A stretch of DNA of 64,000 nt. Origin: Zizania palustris. Its lineage: Eukaryota > Streptophyta > Magnoliopsida > Poales > Poaceae. Where the stretch lies: NCBI GenBank assembly GCA_019279435.1, contig JAAALK010000082.1, forward strand, positions 19,373,116 to 19,437,115. The letters are read 5' to 3'. Within the stretch, counting starts at the first letter, position 1; each line of letters begins with the position of its first letter. Below, piece by piece: positions 1 to 13,700 of the stretch. The position numbers were made by a program, and so were the translations under genes. The notes below the pieces were generated by a model. It searched no databases. It was not told where the DNA came from and saw only the letters and a list, made by a program, of their open reading frames with translations.

Positions 1-465
1 TCTTCAATATATGCCATGAACTTTTGACTTAGCAATAATACTTCACTACAAGTATGTTAAAGCATGTATGACCATAAATACATCATGACAAAGTATGTAA
101 ATCATAAATTCATCATGGCATTGCTCAAATCTGGAAAATCATCACAAAATAGCATTTTGACAATAAGTGATGCATGGCATTAATTCAATCACATAAAACG
201 AGGCTTTGTGCTTTTTATTTAAAATGTAGCCCAATACATAAGGAGAGCATTTTGTTTATCCTCCCATCGGGGAATATAATCCAATCATGTTTGTAATTAA
301 ATATTATATTTCGAATGATACTTCAGATGAAGTGTTATGGAGTCATCTACGAAGGTGCTTCGAAGCCCTCTCGGCAGTCGAATCCAGTGAACTGTGTAGT
401 GCGGTCAAGCCAAAAGACACCAATGTGTGACGAGTGAGATTGTTGGAATAGTTCCACTTTGGTTG
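1..465. other. Intergenic sequence, nothing recognised
   Basis: AT-rich sequence downstream of the TOM1-family gene. I see no convincing open frame, repeat or RNA gene here. Confidence 0.5.
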
Positions 466-1100
466 TGGGGGAAGAATTAACTCAATTTAAATAGTGGGGG
501 AGTCACTCACCTCTTGGGCTAACTTTTGGGGGGGAAATTATATAGGGGAGGGCCCCAAACCTTGCTCTGTGATACCCTCCCCAGATGACTGCCACCTGTA
601 CACGAAGGAGATCCAACAGTGCATAGAGAGCAGTGGGCGGGGAGGCTTGAGGCTCCGACTGAAGTCCAGTGACGTGATGACAGTGTCCGGTGGCACAAGG
701 CCGGTGCGGGTGGCTGACGAGAGGCGCCAGAGGCGAGTGTGGCGGGCGTTGTCGTCAAGGTGTAGGAGCCACGGAGCAGTAAATACGACATGACCGACAC
801 GAGCAGCAAGAGCACACGCTCCACCCATCCAGCTATCATTTGGATCCTCGCATCGACCAGCACTGTGTCGGCCACCCACGCCAACGACCTCCGCCACCCC
901 GCATCAGCCGCCCGTGCCCTAGCGACAATCCCCGCCTCCATCGCCTGCCCACATTGACCCTGCGCTAACGAACCCCATCGCCAAGCATTCGCCGAGAGCA
1001 AGGTTTGAGGCCCTTCCCATATAATTTTTTTCCAACTTTTGGAGTGTATAGAAGACTCCCTCTCGATGTGGGCTAAAGGTTGAATCAATTTCTCCTATAG
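466..1100. mobile_element. Terminal-inverted-repeat element with GC-rich interior
   Basis: A long imperfect inverted repeat pairs about 466-566 with about 995-1100. The best-matched arms are 521-566 and 995-1041, where the left arm read forward matches the right arm read in reverse complement through the AACTTTTGG core and the CAAACCTTGCTCT inner end. The interior is much more GC-rich than the flanks and open on both strands, which is typical of Mutator-like elements that carry captured gene fragments (Pack-MULEs). I could not find a clear 9-bp target duplication, so class and exact ends are uncertain. The ORFs across it match nothing I know. Confidence 0.5.
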
Positions 1101-1768
1101 TAGGCTAATAAATACAATAAGAGCCTAATCACAATTTGTAAATCAAGAGTCAACCGCAATACCTAACATATATCAATATAATTTAATCATATATAAATAT
1201 TTTTTAAATTTCTATAGGTATTTTTAATTTATGTTAGCCTGATTCTCTTGAGAAACAATATTTCACCTAATTTTCTCCCACAATATAAAAAGGAGAATCA
1301 TTTCTCCTATATTCTAGCATTCTAGAATGAATCAAAAATCATTTCTATTTTACATAATCGTATTTGATAAGAATTCTAAAGATTCTCTTTGGAATCAGCC
1401 CCAAAATCACTACCAAAGGAGAACTATGAGCTTGGGTGAAACGGTGAAACCAGTGCTCAAACAGTCCGTTCGTCACAACGGTAAACGGTGAAAAGGCAGA
1501 AACATGGGATCCACACTTGCAATCATGTGGAGGGGGAAAGCACAGTGAAGAACAAAGGTATATATAAGTTACATTTTCTAAATTTGTAACACCACCAGAT
1601 TGCATTTTTACACACGACGGTAAACCTGAGATTTTAAGGGCTTCCTCATACAAAAGCTGGGCAAGCTCGAAAGCAAGTGTGGTATTTTTCACGTTGCCTT
1701 TTCTGTATTTACCACGCTGTGTAGACTACTCTTAAGAAAACCATTCCTCTGCCCCCGCCAGGTATGAT
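1101..1768. other. 3' flank and probable 3' UTR of the TOM1-family gene
   Basis: This stretch follows the stop codon of the minus-strand gene that ends at 1769. It has no convincing coding frame. The part nearest the stop is presumably 3' UTR, but I could not place a polyadenylation site with confidence. Confidence 0.4.
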
Positions 1769-4700
1769 CTAATGGATTGGATGATACTGTGTGATCCCAC
1801 GTTTCGGCGGCAGCTTTCTTAGAATGAACAGCACCAAAGTTGAAGGTACGATCTCAACCAGCTGCAAAACATTCACTGAATATTGTTAGTAAATAAGAAA
1901 ACGAAATAATATATATGGTACTTCTTAAACTCACAAAACAATCAAATTCTGTCCACAAAACAACATTTTTATATTGCTTAGTCATAGCTAAATAAAAAAA
2001 TGATGTAAGTCATACTATATAATTTTTTATATTGCTTAACATTTTGACAACATAAATGAATGAAAGCGTACCAAGTAATAAAAGAAATTTAAAATTGGGT
2101 GGTTCAGAACATCAAGATCCGCTGCTTTATCAAATGCATTGAGGCACATCTGCAAGATAAGGCTCAACTTAGTATATCTTTATGGTTCTCTGAACTAGCT
2201 AAAATGCTAGTTGTATACACGACTTCAAAGAAATTCCACACACTTACCATAACACATCTGATCAAGAAACAAGAAAAGCATATTGTAGTCACATAGCCAA
2301 CCTACAAGAATGGATACAGGATTAACATATGTTAAACATATAGTTTGTTGTAAACAAGCCTCCAAAATACAGACAAATGGAATGCAATTATACCTCCTGC
2401 AATTTCTTGCGCCGTCCTTTTGACTCAACCGGGAAACGCTGCAACATCAGGAATAGCCTGTAGCAATATACAGAATATCAGACTGCATACCATCAGTTAA
2501 TAACTGCAAGCTATACTTAGTACATGCTTCTGAGTGATATAATATGATAAGGGATCGAGTTATGTAGAGTATTGGCCACAATCCTAGATTCCTGTTATAG
2601 AACAGAGCTGACAGGCATGACCAGCATATGAAATTGTTGTTACATATCCTGCTGGCCCAAGAAAATCATTAAAACCAAATGAAAAAGAAGGCCTGAAAGA
2701 AGGCCAACATCTTGTTGAATAACAATGGTTAATTTATCATAGGGTACAAAAATGCTCCCATATTTCCCATGGTGACTAGATCTAGTTTACCATTCAAACA
2801 TATAACAGAGAGCTTCACTCTACTAGAGCAGTGGTGCAACCAGAAGTATTACCTCCCACCATAGAGAAGAAACCCAAAAGCCGCAAACAGTGATACACCT
2901 AAAAATATAGCATATTATTAGCTGAAAAGATATTAAGATAAAGCAATTGAAAGTATCAACAACTGTAATGTGCCTGTACATATGACAGCTTTTGTCATCT
3001 GTTATTCAAGTTATCTCCCTGATAGGAATTATGGCTACATGAAGATGGTTTCCAAAATTTACTTAAACAGACTATATTTACTCCTTGAGCTCATGGTCTA
3101 CATTCTAGAGTAGATCTATTAATGCTTTCCATAAATTTTCAGTCTAGATAATACTTGTTAGTTGATAGTTAATAGAAGGGTTAATTGCTTCGGTGCCATC
3201 GTTATTTTCCGAAACACCAGAAATGTTATTAAAATTTCGGTATTTGCTCATATGCCATTACTATTTCAAATTCACTCTTTTATGTCATTTGGACCCAAAT
3301 ATTCATAAAAGAGTAATGGCATAAAATATTGAATTAGAAATAGTAATAGCATATAAATAAATATTCAGAGTCTGTAGGTGGACCTAAATGACAAAAAAGA
3401 GTGAATTTGAAATAGTAATAACATAAACAAATACCAAAATTTTAATGACATTTTTGACATTTCGGAAAATAATAATGACACAGAAACAATTAACCCTTAA
3501 TAGAACTACATAGCATGCAGCGAAGCACAAGGCCCGATAGAAAAGCATATGAATTGCTGGAGAGGGAAAGCAAACAAGGGTTACCTGCAAAGAACATCTT
3601 TGACAAGATGACCATAACTCGAACTGGTTTCCACCATAAAACCAACCATAATATTATCTGAAAGGCATGCATCATAATCAATTCATTTCATGGGTATCCA
3701 ATATGCACCTTATTTCCATGCATTAACTCAAAAGATATAAGTAGAATAAGCAACAGATGGATTGCATACTTGCATTCCTCAATAACTAAATCAGGACTTT
3801 CAGGAGCATCTTCAATGTGTTCCCAGTTCCCATAAACATATACCATCAAATACCATAACAACTCCAAAGCCCATTGCATGACACATTAGGAAAGTTGTTT
3901 CAATGCAGGACATCTTTCATCATGAAATCAGGTAGCATCAATTATAGCATGTACTTGGTAGTTGTTATTACAAGAATAATGGAAAAACGGACCAATCCGC
4001 CAGTTAAACCAGAAAAAAACGGAACCAAGCACTTAACTGGGTCGGTTTTGCTAAAAGACCGCTTATGCAATCGAACCAGTAAAAAACAGGCGAACCGGCT
4101 GGTTTTTTATTGAACCGGTGCTGGTTTTAAAGAACCGGGTGGTTCAGTGTTAGCACGAAAAATATTAGTTTGAGAGGGATTCAATGTCCAGAATTTTCAT
4201 CTTTGACCATCCATCCAGCTCATATTTAGCACGTAACAATTAACAAAATAATTATTTATATAGGAAGAACTAAATGTAGATGATACTGACATTGACAAAA
4301 AAGAGAATGATGGGAATTTCCAAAGTGAGAATGCACCACCTAGAAGCATCACAGTTGATCCTCATTTTAGTAGAGATGTTGGACAATCAAATGAAACAAG
4401 CAATGATGCTTGATGAGCGAAATTTGTCGACATATTCTTGCTGATTGGAACTTTCCTTATATGCAGGAGTATTTAAAATCAACTTGTGTATTGTACTAGT
4501 CTTGTATCAACTAAGAAATTATTTTCTTACAATCTTTGTGTCACCGGTCACAGGGGAAGACAAGATTGGACGCACTCCCGAACGTAAATTGTATTGAAAG
4601 GAAGGAACAGACCGAGGTCCCTGACCTCGGCGATGCGGCGGCGCCGCTTATTACAAGAATAATGGAAAAACGGACCAATCCGCCAGTTAAACCAGAAAAA

Positions 4701-7700
4701 AACGGAACCAAGCACTTAACTGGGTCGGTTTTGCTAAAAGACCGCTTATGCAATCGAACCAGTAAAAAACAGGCGAACCGGCTGGTTTTTTATTGAACCG
4801 GTGCTGGTTTTAAAGAACCGGGTGGTTCAGTGTTAGCACGAAAAATATTAGTTTGAGAGGGATTCAATGTCCAGAATTTTCATCTTTGACCATCCATCCA
4901 GCTCATATTTAGCACGTAACAATTAACAAAATAATTATTTATATAGGAAGAACTAAATGTAGATGATACTGACATTGACAAAAAAGAGAATGATGGGAAT
5001 TTCCAAAGTGAGAATGCACCACCTAGAAGCATCACAGTTGATCCTCATTTTAGTAGAGATGTTGGACAATCAAATGAAACAAGCAATGATGCTTGATGAG
5101 CGAAATTTGTCGACATATTCTTGCTGATTGGAACTTTCCTTATATGCAGGAGTATTTACAATCAACTTGTGTATTGTACTAGTCTTGTATCAACTAAGAA
5201 ATTATTTTCTTACAATCTTTGTGTCACCGGTCACAGGGGAAGACAAGATTGGACGCACTCCCGAACGTAAATTGTATTGAAAGGAAGGAACAGACCGAGG
5301 TCCCTGACCTCGGCGATGCGGCGGCGCCATGGCGGCGCAGCTGCTAGCCAAGCCAAGCCAAGCCCTCAGCCGAACAAGTGGCTACAAACCAACTCAAAAC
5401 ACACCCCCTAAACACATCCCTGCCCTCTGTTTATATAGTGCACAGAGGCTAACTAACCCCCTCTTATCTCTAACAAATAGAGAACAGCTTGTAGATAAAG
5501 ATAAACTAACAAAGAGAGAGAGATAAACTAATCCTAACAGCTAAAACAGAAATCAGGATTATAACTAATCTGCTACAGTACCATGGTACTGTCACGGGCT
5601 GGAGGGCCTGGGCCTAGCCCACTTCCTACCCATGACATTTCACCCCCCTAAAAACGCAGCTCGTCCTCAAGTTGCTGAATCGTCGTCCCCGCTGTCGCCC
5701 ACCACTGCGATGACGACAGCGCGAAGGAGATGCAGACGACGGCAGAGGAACTGGGAATTCATCGCAGTACCGCAGTACTGTTCACGTGAACAGTACCCGC
5801 GGTACTGTTCACGGGCTGGAGGGCCTGGGCCTGGCCCACTTCCTACCCGTGACACTTTGTCGTTTATTTTATATTGTTATTGTTAGACAGCTATCTTCTA
5901 GATAGTACTGGACTCTTCTAGATGTGTGTAGAACATGTCCAACTGTAAGATTTCTGTTAGAACCTACAAATGGGCATATAATTCTGTTATGGCCTAAGTA
6001 CCCCTCTATAAATGTAACCCCCTGGTTCCCATTTCAAATCAATAAACACAGAATCATTCCACCATTACTTTCTTACATGGTATCAGGAGGTTAGATCATC
6101 TTCTTCTTCCACTGCCTGCGCACACCCCAGCTTCTTGGTGCTGCTGCTCCATGGCGAGCGACGCCCCTGACACTGTTGACGCTCCCTGCGCCACTGTTGT
6201 CGACGTCCCTCCGCCTGATTCCCACGACGCTGCTCTTGCTCGTCTCCAACAAGTCGAACGATATGTTGTTCTTGCTCGGCAGGAAAGGGATGCAGCAGAT
6301 GCACGTCTCTAGGCTGCCCTCAACCGTGCTGCTCATGAGCGCGCGGCGGTTGCGCCTCCGGATGTTGCTGCCAACATCCCCGTCGGCGAGACCCCTCTCC
6401 TCGATGCCCTTCTTCATCACGAGGCTGCTGCAATACTGAACTTACACGCTCAAGCCGTTGCAGTCCACAACATACGCGCCCTCGTCCCCCTGGTCCTCGA
6501 CATCAACTCCGTCTTCTTCGCACGATGGTGTGAGTCCTTCCTCCTCACCATTGGCAAGTTCTCACTACAGGAACATGTTCTCTCCTACACAGTTCTACCC
6601 CGTTCTCCTGACTGGGCTCGCATGGACTGTGTCGTGAAGATATGGCTTCTCGGCGTCATCTCCGATGATCTTGTCGACGCCATCTCCGAACACGGTGCTA
6701 CAGCTCGAGCTACATGGCTCGCCATTGAGTCGCAGTTCCTTGGCAACCGCACCACCCGCGCTCTCTTCGCCGACCAGGAGTTCCGCTCCTTCTCTTAGGG
6801 TGACCTCTCGGTCGTTGAGTACTGCCGACATTACAAGAGGATGGACGAGGACATCTACGACCTAGGCAAGCCCATCTCCGACCGAACACTTGTCCTCAAC
6901 ATCATCTATGGCCACAACGAGCGCTTCACTACTCTCGGTCTTCATCTTCGCCGTAGCAGTCCCCTCCCTTACTTCCTTCAAGTTCGGGATGACTTACAGC
7001 TTGAAGAGCTGACCATGACAAAGAGCCATCCCACTCCAGCCATCACCCTCGCCGCGGCCTCTGGACCCGGTGGTTCTGCTTCTACACCCGTCCCGACACC
7101 ACCTCCCTCGAAACCCCAGCAACCAGCACCCACGGGATCTGGCAAGCGTGGGAAGCGCGGAGGTAAATGCGGTGGTGGTGGCGGCAACGGCGACGAAGGT
7201 GGCGAGGGCGGGAGTGGCGACGGCTGGACCTAGGGTTTCAGCGGAAGCCAGAACCCTAGCTCTAGTGGAGACGGCCAGCACTTGGGGTTTTCCCCTGGAG
7301 GACAGCGACCAAGAGCCTAGCCCAGCGTCTATAATCCTTGGACCGGGTCCATTCAGATGTGGCCCGGCCCACGTGGTCCACAGGCTCTTGGATCTTCACA
7401 GCCTCATGCCTTTCTTGCTGGGCCACACGCACCATGGGCCAGCCAGTGGAGTCCACCATCCACTCCTGCTCCTGGGCCGACGTGGACTGCTCTTGCTGCT
7501 AAGCCGACGTGGACTACTCCTGGGCCTCCTGGTTGGGACCAGAACACACTTGCAACCCAATTTCAGACTATGTCCCTCCAACAGCCTTCTCAATCCGAGT
7601 GGCATTTTGATACCGGTGCCACTCACAATATGACTTCTGACGCTGGTATACTCAATTCCACATCTCTCCAATTCCTTCTCATATTGTTGTCGGAAACGGA

Positions 7701-10700
7701 CATTTATTGCCCGTTACCTCTACTAGTGTTACTCATTTGCCTCGTAACCTTTGTCTTAATAACGTTCTTGTTTCCCCGAACCTTATTAAGAACCTTATTT
7801 CAGTATGCCAGCTTACTCCTGGCAATAATTGCTCTGTGGAATTTGACCCTTTTGGCTGCTTTGTGAAGGCTCTTCCATCTCGGAGAGATATCGTCAGGTG
7901 TGACAGCTCAGGACCTCTTTACCCGTTGCAGCTCTCCGCCTCCACCTTCCATGCAGCCACTTCCTCCTCCGTTTGGCACCAGCGTCTTGGTCATCCTGCC
8001 TCTGAAGCTCTTTCCAAGTTCTCACCTTGTTGGTCTTCCTTGTCATAGAGATTCGAGTACTATTTATCATGTTTGTGTCACCGGCAAGGGTTTCCACAGG
8101 ATTGGTAGTAACTAATTTTCGTAGATTATATTGAAATAGGTAGTTGGTCGAGGGCCTAGACCTCTCCGTCGTGGCGGCGCCGTTGCGGCGACACAGCAAA
8201 GAGGCAGGAATACAAGAAGGCAATAGCCCAACTGAATACTCGACGACCTAAACCCTCGATCGGGCTCTGTTTATATAGTAAGAGTCCCCGGATCTAACAA
8301 CTAACAAACCAATCCAACTCTAATCTGATTACAATACCTCTAACAACTAACAAACCAATCCTAATCTGATTATAATGCTTAGCCATTAAAACTCCTAACC
8401 AAAATCCGATATTTAACTATTTTATCTTCTACAGTATCACGGTACTGTTCACGGGTTGGGGGCTTGGGCCTAGCCCACTTCATACCCGTGACACTTCACC
8501 CCCCTAAAAACGCAGCTCATCCTCGAGCTGCTGAGTCGCCGTCCCCACTGTTGCCCACCACTGCGATGATGATAGCACGAAGGAGATGCAGACGACGGCG
8601 GCGGCCACGCCGGTCGGCAGCACTGCTCCATGTGGGGAAGCAGCAGCCCACGCATTGTCCAGCAGCGGTGCCATGCCGTGCAGGGCAGCGCCGACCGACG
8701 ATAGTGGTGCAGCGTGTAGGGGTCTGCGGTGGACCCACTGAGGGATTGGGCACCGACGTTGTAGGCGTGGGCCACCTCCTTGGTGGAGTCAAAGGTGCCC
8801 AACCAGATCGGGGTCGTCTTCCCCGGAACTCGAATCTTGGTGGCGTAGCGCCCCGACGGCCGCTTCCGCACACCGAGGTGCCGAATCTCTAGCGTCGGCT
8901 TCAGCTGCTTTAACTCCGACGTCGCGAGGTGCGTCTCGGAGGCAAAGGCAGAGGCAGCGCGCAGTAGAGGGAGCTCGGCTAGGGCTTGGCCAGTGGCTGC
9001 GTCTCCCTTCCCTCCTCCCCCTTGTAGATCCAGGGTAACCGCTTCTGCTACAAGGGTATCTAGGTGCCTTTCGATGGCATCTAGGCGTTGCATAATAGCC
9101 TTCAGCATGTCATCGATGGTGCAATCCAAACCGGTGCTAGATAGGGAATTCATCGCAGCGGATGGTGAACCTGAGCCGTCTGATACCAAGTTGTCACCGG
9201 CTGAGATTTCTGTAGAATTGGTAGGAACTAATCTTCCGAAATTATATAAAAAGGGTAGTTGGTCGAGGGCTTGGACCTCTCCGTCGCAGCGGTGCCGTTG
9301 CGGCGACGCGGCAAAGAGGCAGGGGTACAGGAAGGCAATAGCCAAACTGAATACTCGACGCCTAAACTCCTATTGAGGTCCTGTTTATATAGGCACATGA
9401 TATGATCCTCATCTAATCTACTAAACCAAATTATAACTAATCTAATATGCTAAAACAGAAATCAGAGTTATGACTAAGCTTCTACACCACGGTACTGTTC
9501 ACGGTTGGAGGGCCTAGGCCTGGCCCACTTCCTACCCGTGACACTTCACCCCCCTAAAAACACAGCTCGTCCTCGAGCTGCAGCGTCGTCCGCACAGGAG
9601 AGACCAGCGGTGCCCAGCGGAGACACGACGACTGGTGGGGACACCATTCTGGTTGGAGAAATACGGCACCCGACAGGAACGCTTCCGCACGCCGAGGTGC
9701 TAGATCTCCATCGTCCGCCTCAGCTGCTTTAACTCCGACGCCGCGGGGTGCATCTCGGAGGCGAAGACGGAGACGGCCCACGACAGAGGGAGCTTGGCTA
9801 GGGCTTGGCCATTGGCGGCGTCTCTCTTCCCTCCCCCTTGTAGATCCATGGGAACTGCTACTGCTACAAGGGCAGTTTGCGCCTCAAGCCCGCCTACGAG
9901 CCGCTTCGCGTCAACTTGCACCTCGAGGACCTTCTCTAGCACGGTGACCCTCTCCTCCAAGGATTGGACCAGCCGCAACTTCTCTTCAATGGCATCTAGG
10001 TGCCTTTCGATGGCATCTAAGCGCTGCATAATAGCCTTCAGCATGTCATCGACGGTGCTCCCCGAATCGGTGCCAGATTGGGAATTCGTCACAGCGGGAG
10101 GAGAACCTGAGAGCTCTGATACCAAGTTTTCACCGACAAGGGTTTCCACAGGATAGGTAGTAACTAATCTTCGTAGATTATATTGAAATAGGTAGCTGGT
10201 CGAGGGTCTAGACCTCTCCGTCGCGGCGGCGCCGTTGCGGCGGCGCGACGAAGAGGCAGGGATACAAGAAGGCAATAGCCCAACTGAATAATCGACAACC
10301 TAAACCCTCGGTCAGGCTCTGTTTATATAGTACAGAATCCCCGAATCTAACAACTAACAAACCAATCCAACTCTAATCTGATTACAATACCTCTAACAAC
10401 TAACAAATCAATCCTAATCTGATTATAATACTTAGCCATTAAGACTCCTAACCAAAATCTGATATTTAACTATTTTATCTGCTACAGTACCGCGGTACTG
10501 TTCATGGGCTGGGGGCTTGGGCCTAGCCCATTTCCTACCCGTGACAGTTTGTCAATTGAGTCGTCACACTTGTTTACCCTTTCATTCCTCTTCATCTCGA
10601 GCAAGTCATAATTTCCAATTAATACATTGTGATCTTTGGACTTCTCCTGTTATCAGTGTTTCAGGTCACAAGTATTACTTAATTATTCTTGATGATTGCT

Positions 10701-13700
10701 CACACTACCTTTGGGCGTTTCCACTTCGCCTGAAGTCAAAAACCTTCTCCACTCTTTCTCATTTCTTTGCCCATGTCTGCACCCAATTCGACGTCACTGT
10801 CTAGGGGATACAGTGTGACAATGGTCATGAGTTTGATAACTCCACTACCCAATCATTCTTACTGTCACATGGCGTACATCTTAGTATGTCATGCCCCTAC
10901 ACTTTGCCTCAGAACGGTAAAGCTGAACGCATTATTCACACTATTAATAATATCATTTGCTCACTATTGTTTCAGGCTAGTATACCCCCACCTTCTAGGC
11001 TGCCACTCTTGGTACTGCTACCTATCTCCTCAACATTCTTCCCACCAAAACTCAAAAATTTTCCACTCATTTTTCTTTATTTGAGACACTATCTTCTAAT
11101 TACACATCTCCGTGTATTTGGTTGCAAGTGTTATCCAAATCTTTCTGCCACCGCTACACCGCTACACACAAACTAGCTCCCCGTTCTACTTTGTGTGTTT
11201 TCCTTGGCTACTCCCTTCATCATAAGGGATACCTTTGTCTTTCTCGTCCTTCCAATCAAATCATCATCTCTCGCCATGTGGTCTTTGATGAGTCCTCGCT
11301 TCCTTTCTTAGAGGATTCATCCCCTCCCACTCCGACAGATTTTGACTTTTTGGATACTGCACCTGACCTTGTGATGGTTCCATTTGGACCATCGCATTTT
11401 TTTGCAGGACCTCAGGCTGTGACAATCGATCTTGTTCAGCCGACTACATTGCCACGTGCGGCTCTTGACGGATCGCCCACGCCGACCACACTTCCACGTG
11501 CGGCTCTTGACGGATCGCCCACACCGACCGCACTGCCACGTGTGGTTCTTGACGGATCGGCCACATTGCCACGTGTTCTGCCTACTGCTTCCCCACTAGC
11601 AATTTCTGTGCCCTCTCTTGCTAACCATCGCTTTGCGGCTGTTTACACTCGGCGACCCATCTCAGTGGCAGTCCGACCTCCCGGAGAGTTGGTTTCTACA
11701 GTGGTTCGTGATATTCTTGTTGGTGCTATCTCTGTTCCTCCTGTGGTCAATCAACATGCTATGATTACTCGAGGAAAGGATGGATTCAGCCTTGCTCTTA
11801 CAGACCCAAACTGGCTTGCTGCTATGGAGGCCGAGTATTCAGCCTTGCTCGCTAATCACACTTGGGATCTTCTTCCTCGACCATCCCACTCCAATGTGGG
11901 CATAGGAAAAATGGGTCTTCAAGCATAAATTCAAGGTTGATGAGTCTTTTGAGAGGTATAAAGCTCGTTGGGGTCTTCGCGGTTTTTCCCAGCGACCTGG
12001 AGTGGACTTTTTTGAGACATTCAGTCCCGTTGTTAAGCCAACGATTGTTAGGATTGTTCTATCTCTGGCTCTTTCACGCTCCTACCCCATTCATCAGTCG
12101 GATGTTGATAATGCTTTTCTTCATGGAACATTATCTGAGACTGTTTACTGTGCTCAGCCTTCAGGATTTGAAGACTCTTCTCATCCTGATTACGTGTGTC
12201 AGCTCAATAGATCTCTTTACGGTCTTAAGCAGGGACCTCAAGCTTGGCACAGTCGGTTTGCTTCTCATCTTCAACAGCTCGGTTTTGTTACGGCCAAAAT
12301 AGATACCACTCTGTTCATTTATCACCATGGCGTTGATACGGTCTATCTGCTTCTATACGTTGATGATATTGTGTTGATAGCCTCCTGACCTGCTTTATTT
12401 CGCAGCACTATTAGTGCTCTTCAGCAGGAATTTCCTCTGAAGGATCTTGGAATTCTTCATAATTTTCTAGGGATACTTGTTCAACACAAAGACGGTGGTC
12501 TCTTTTTGTCTCAAAAGCAATATATGCTTGATATTCTCAAGCGAGCTGGTATGTCGGACTGCAAGCCTTGTTCGACACCTGTTGATCTTAGTCTGAAACT
12601 CTCCTCTGATGGTGCTCCTGTCCCCGATCCTACTGACTTTCGCAGTATCGCCGGGGCTCTTCAGTATTTCACCTTCACCAGACCGAACATTTCCTATGCA
12701 GTGCAACAAGTTTGTCTTCATATGCATGATCCTAGAGATCCTCATCTTACTGCACTGAAGCACATTCTGCGCTATGTCCGTGGGCACACTGGATATGGGC
12801 TTATTTTTGTGTCCATGTTCCCAATCAGATCTGGTGGTTTACTCTAATGCCGATTAGGCTGGTTGCCTGGATACTCGCCGGTCGACTTCTGGATATGTTG
12901 TTTTCATAGGCGACAACTTGGTTTCATGGTCTTCCAAGCGTCAGCTCACTGTCTCCCATTCTAGTGCCGAGGCTAAGTATCAGGCTGTCGCAAATGCTAT
13001 CCCCGAAGCCACTTGGCTCCGACAACTTCTGTATGAGTTGCACACCCCGTTGCCCAAGACCACTTTGGTGTATTGTGACAACGTCAGTGCCATCTACATG
13101 TCCTCCAACCCCGTTCGGCATCAACGCACCAAACATGTCGAGATAGATCTCCACTTTGTTCGGGAGCGTGTTGCTCTTAGAGATGTTTGTGTGCTTCATG
13201 TTCCCACTACATCTCAGTTTGTTGACATCTTCATCAAAGGGTTACCTACATCCATCTTCAACGAGTTTCGGTCCAGTCTCAATGTCTATTCCCACCTCGT
13301 TTCGACTGCGGGAGCGTGTTAGACAGCTATCTTCTAGATAGGACTGAACTCTTCTAGATGTGTGTAGAACATGTCCAGCTGTCAGATTTCTATTAGAACC
13401 TATAGCTGGACATATAATTCTGTTATGGCCTAAGTACCCCTCTATAAATGTAACCCCCTGGTTCCCATTTCAAATCAATAAACACAGAATCATTCCACCA
13501 TTACTTTCTTACAGTTATGAATCCTAAATAAACTTTGTTTAAAATATTTCATATTATTATTAGTATGCTATTTGTGAGTTGTGATATTATAGTTACAACA
13601 ACTCTCTAAATAATGATATTTATAATATAATTATAATTTTAGATGTAAAGCTGTGTTTTTAATATCTAACTATATATATTTCTCATTAACTTGTATTATT

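Larger units (their letters stand above)
8076..10546 (-). mobile_element. Three-LTR non-autonomous retrotransposon with AP2 fragment
   Basis: Flanked by GTTTG at 8071-8075 and 10547-10551, splitting the copia integrase zinc-finger region. Three LTRs lie in the same direction: 8076-8493, 9192-9543 and 10128-10546, with two internal segments between them. On the minus strand, the sequence just inside LTRs 9192 and 10128 reads TTGGTATCAGA, the initiator-methionine primer binding site, and a purine-rich TTTTTAGGGGGGTGAAG ends each internal segment. Orientation is therefore minus. The outer LTRs are 418 and 419 bp and close to each other; the middle one is 352 bp and more diverged. No gag or pol motifs are present. 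Confidence 0.87.
5881..13513 (+). mobile_element. Ty1/copia retrotransposon, Retrofit/Ale-like, defective
   Basis: Flanked by GTTAT at 5876-5880 and 13514-13518, and inserted into hAT sequence. LTRs are 5881-6077 (197 bp) and 13318-13513 (196 bp). The primer binding site, starting TGGTATCAGGAG at 6078, directly follows the 5' LTR. Domain order is gag, protease, integrase, reverse transcriptase, RNase H. Without the nested 8076-10546 element it would be about 5.2 kb, normal for this clade. Several stops and a frameshift make it non-autonomous. Confidence 0.93.

Noticed and set aside
519..1088. Minus-strand ORFs of 189 and 119 codons
   Set aside because: They sit inside an inverted-repeat element and overlap each other in different frames. 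They may be captured exons, but nothing identifiable supports a gene.
6078..6090. tRNA gene signal at TGGTATCAGG and similar sites
   Set aside because: These are primer binding sites complementary to a tRNA end; no cloverleaf or A/B boxes are present.
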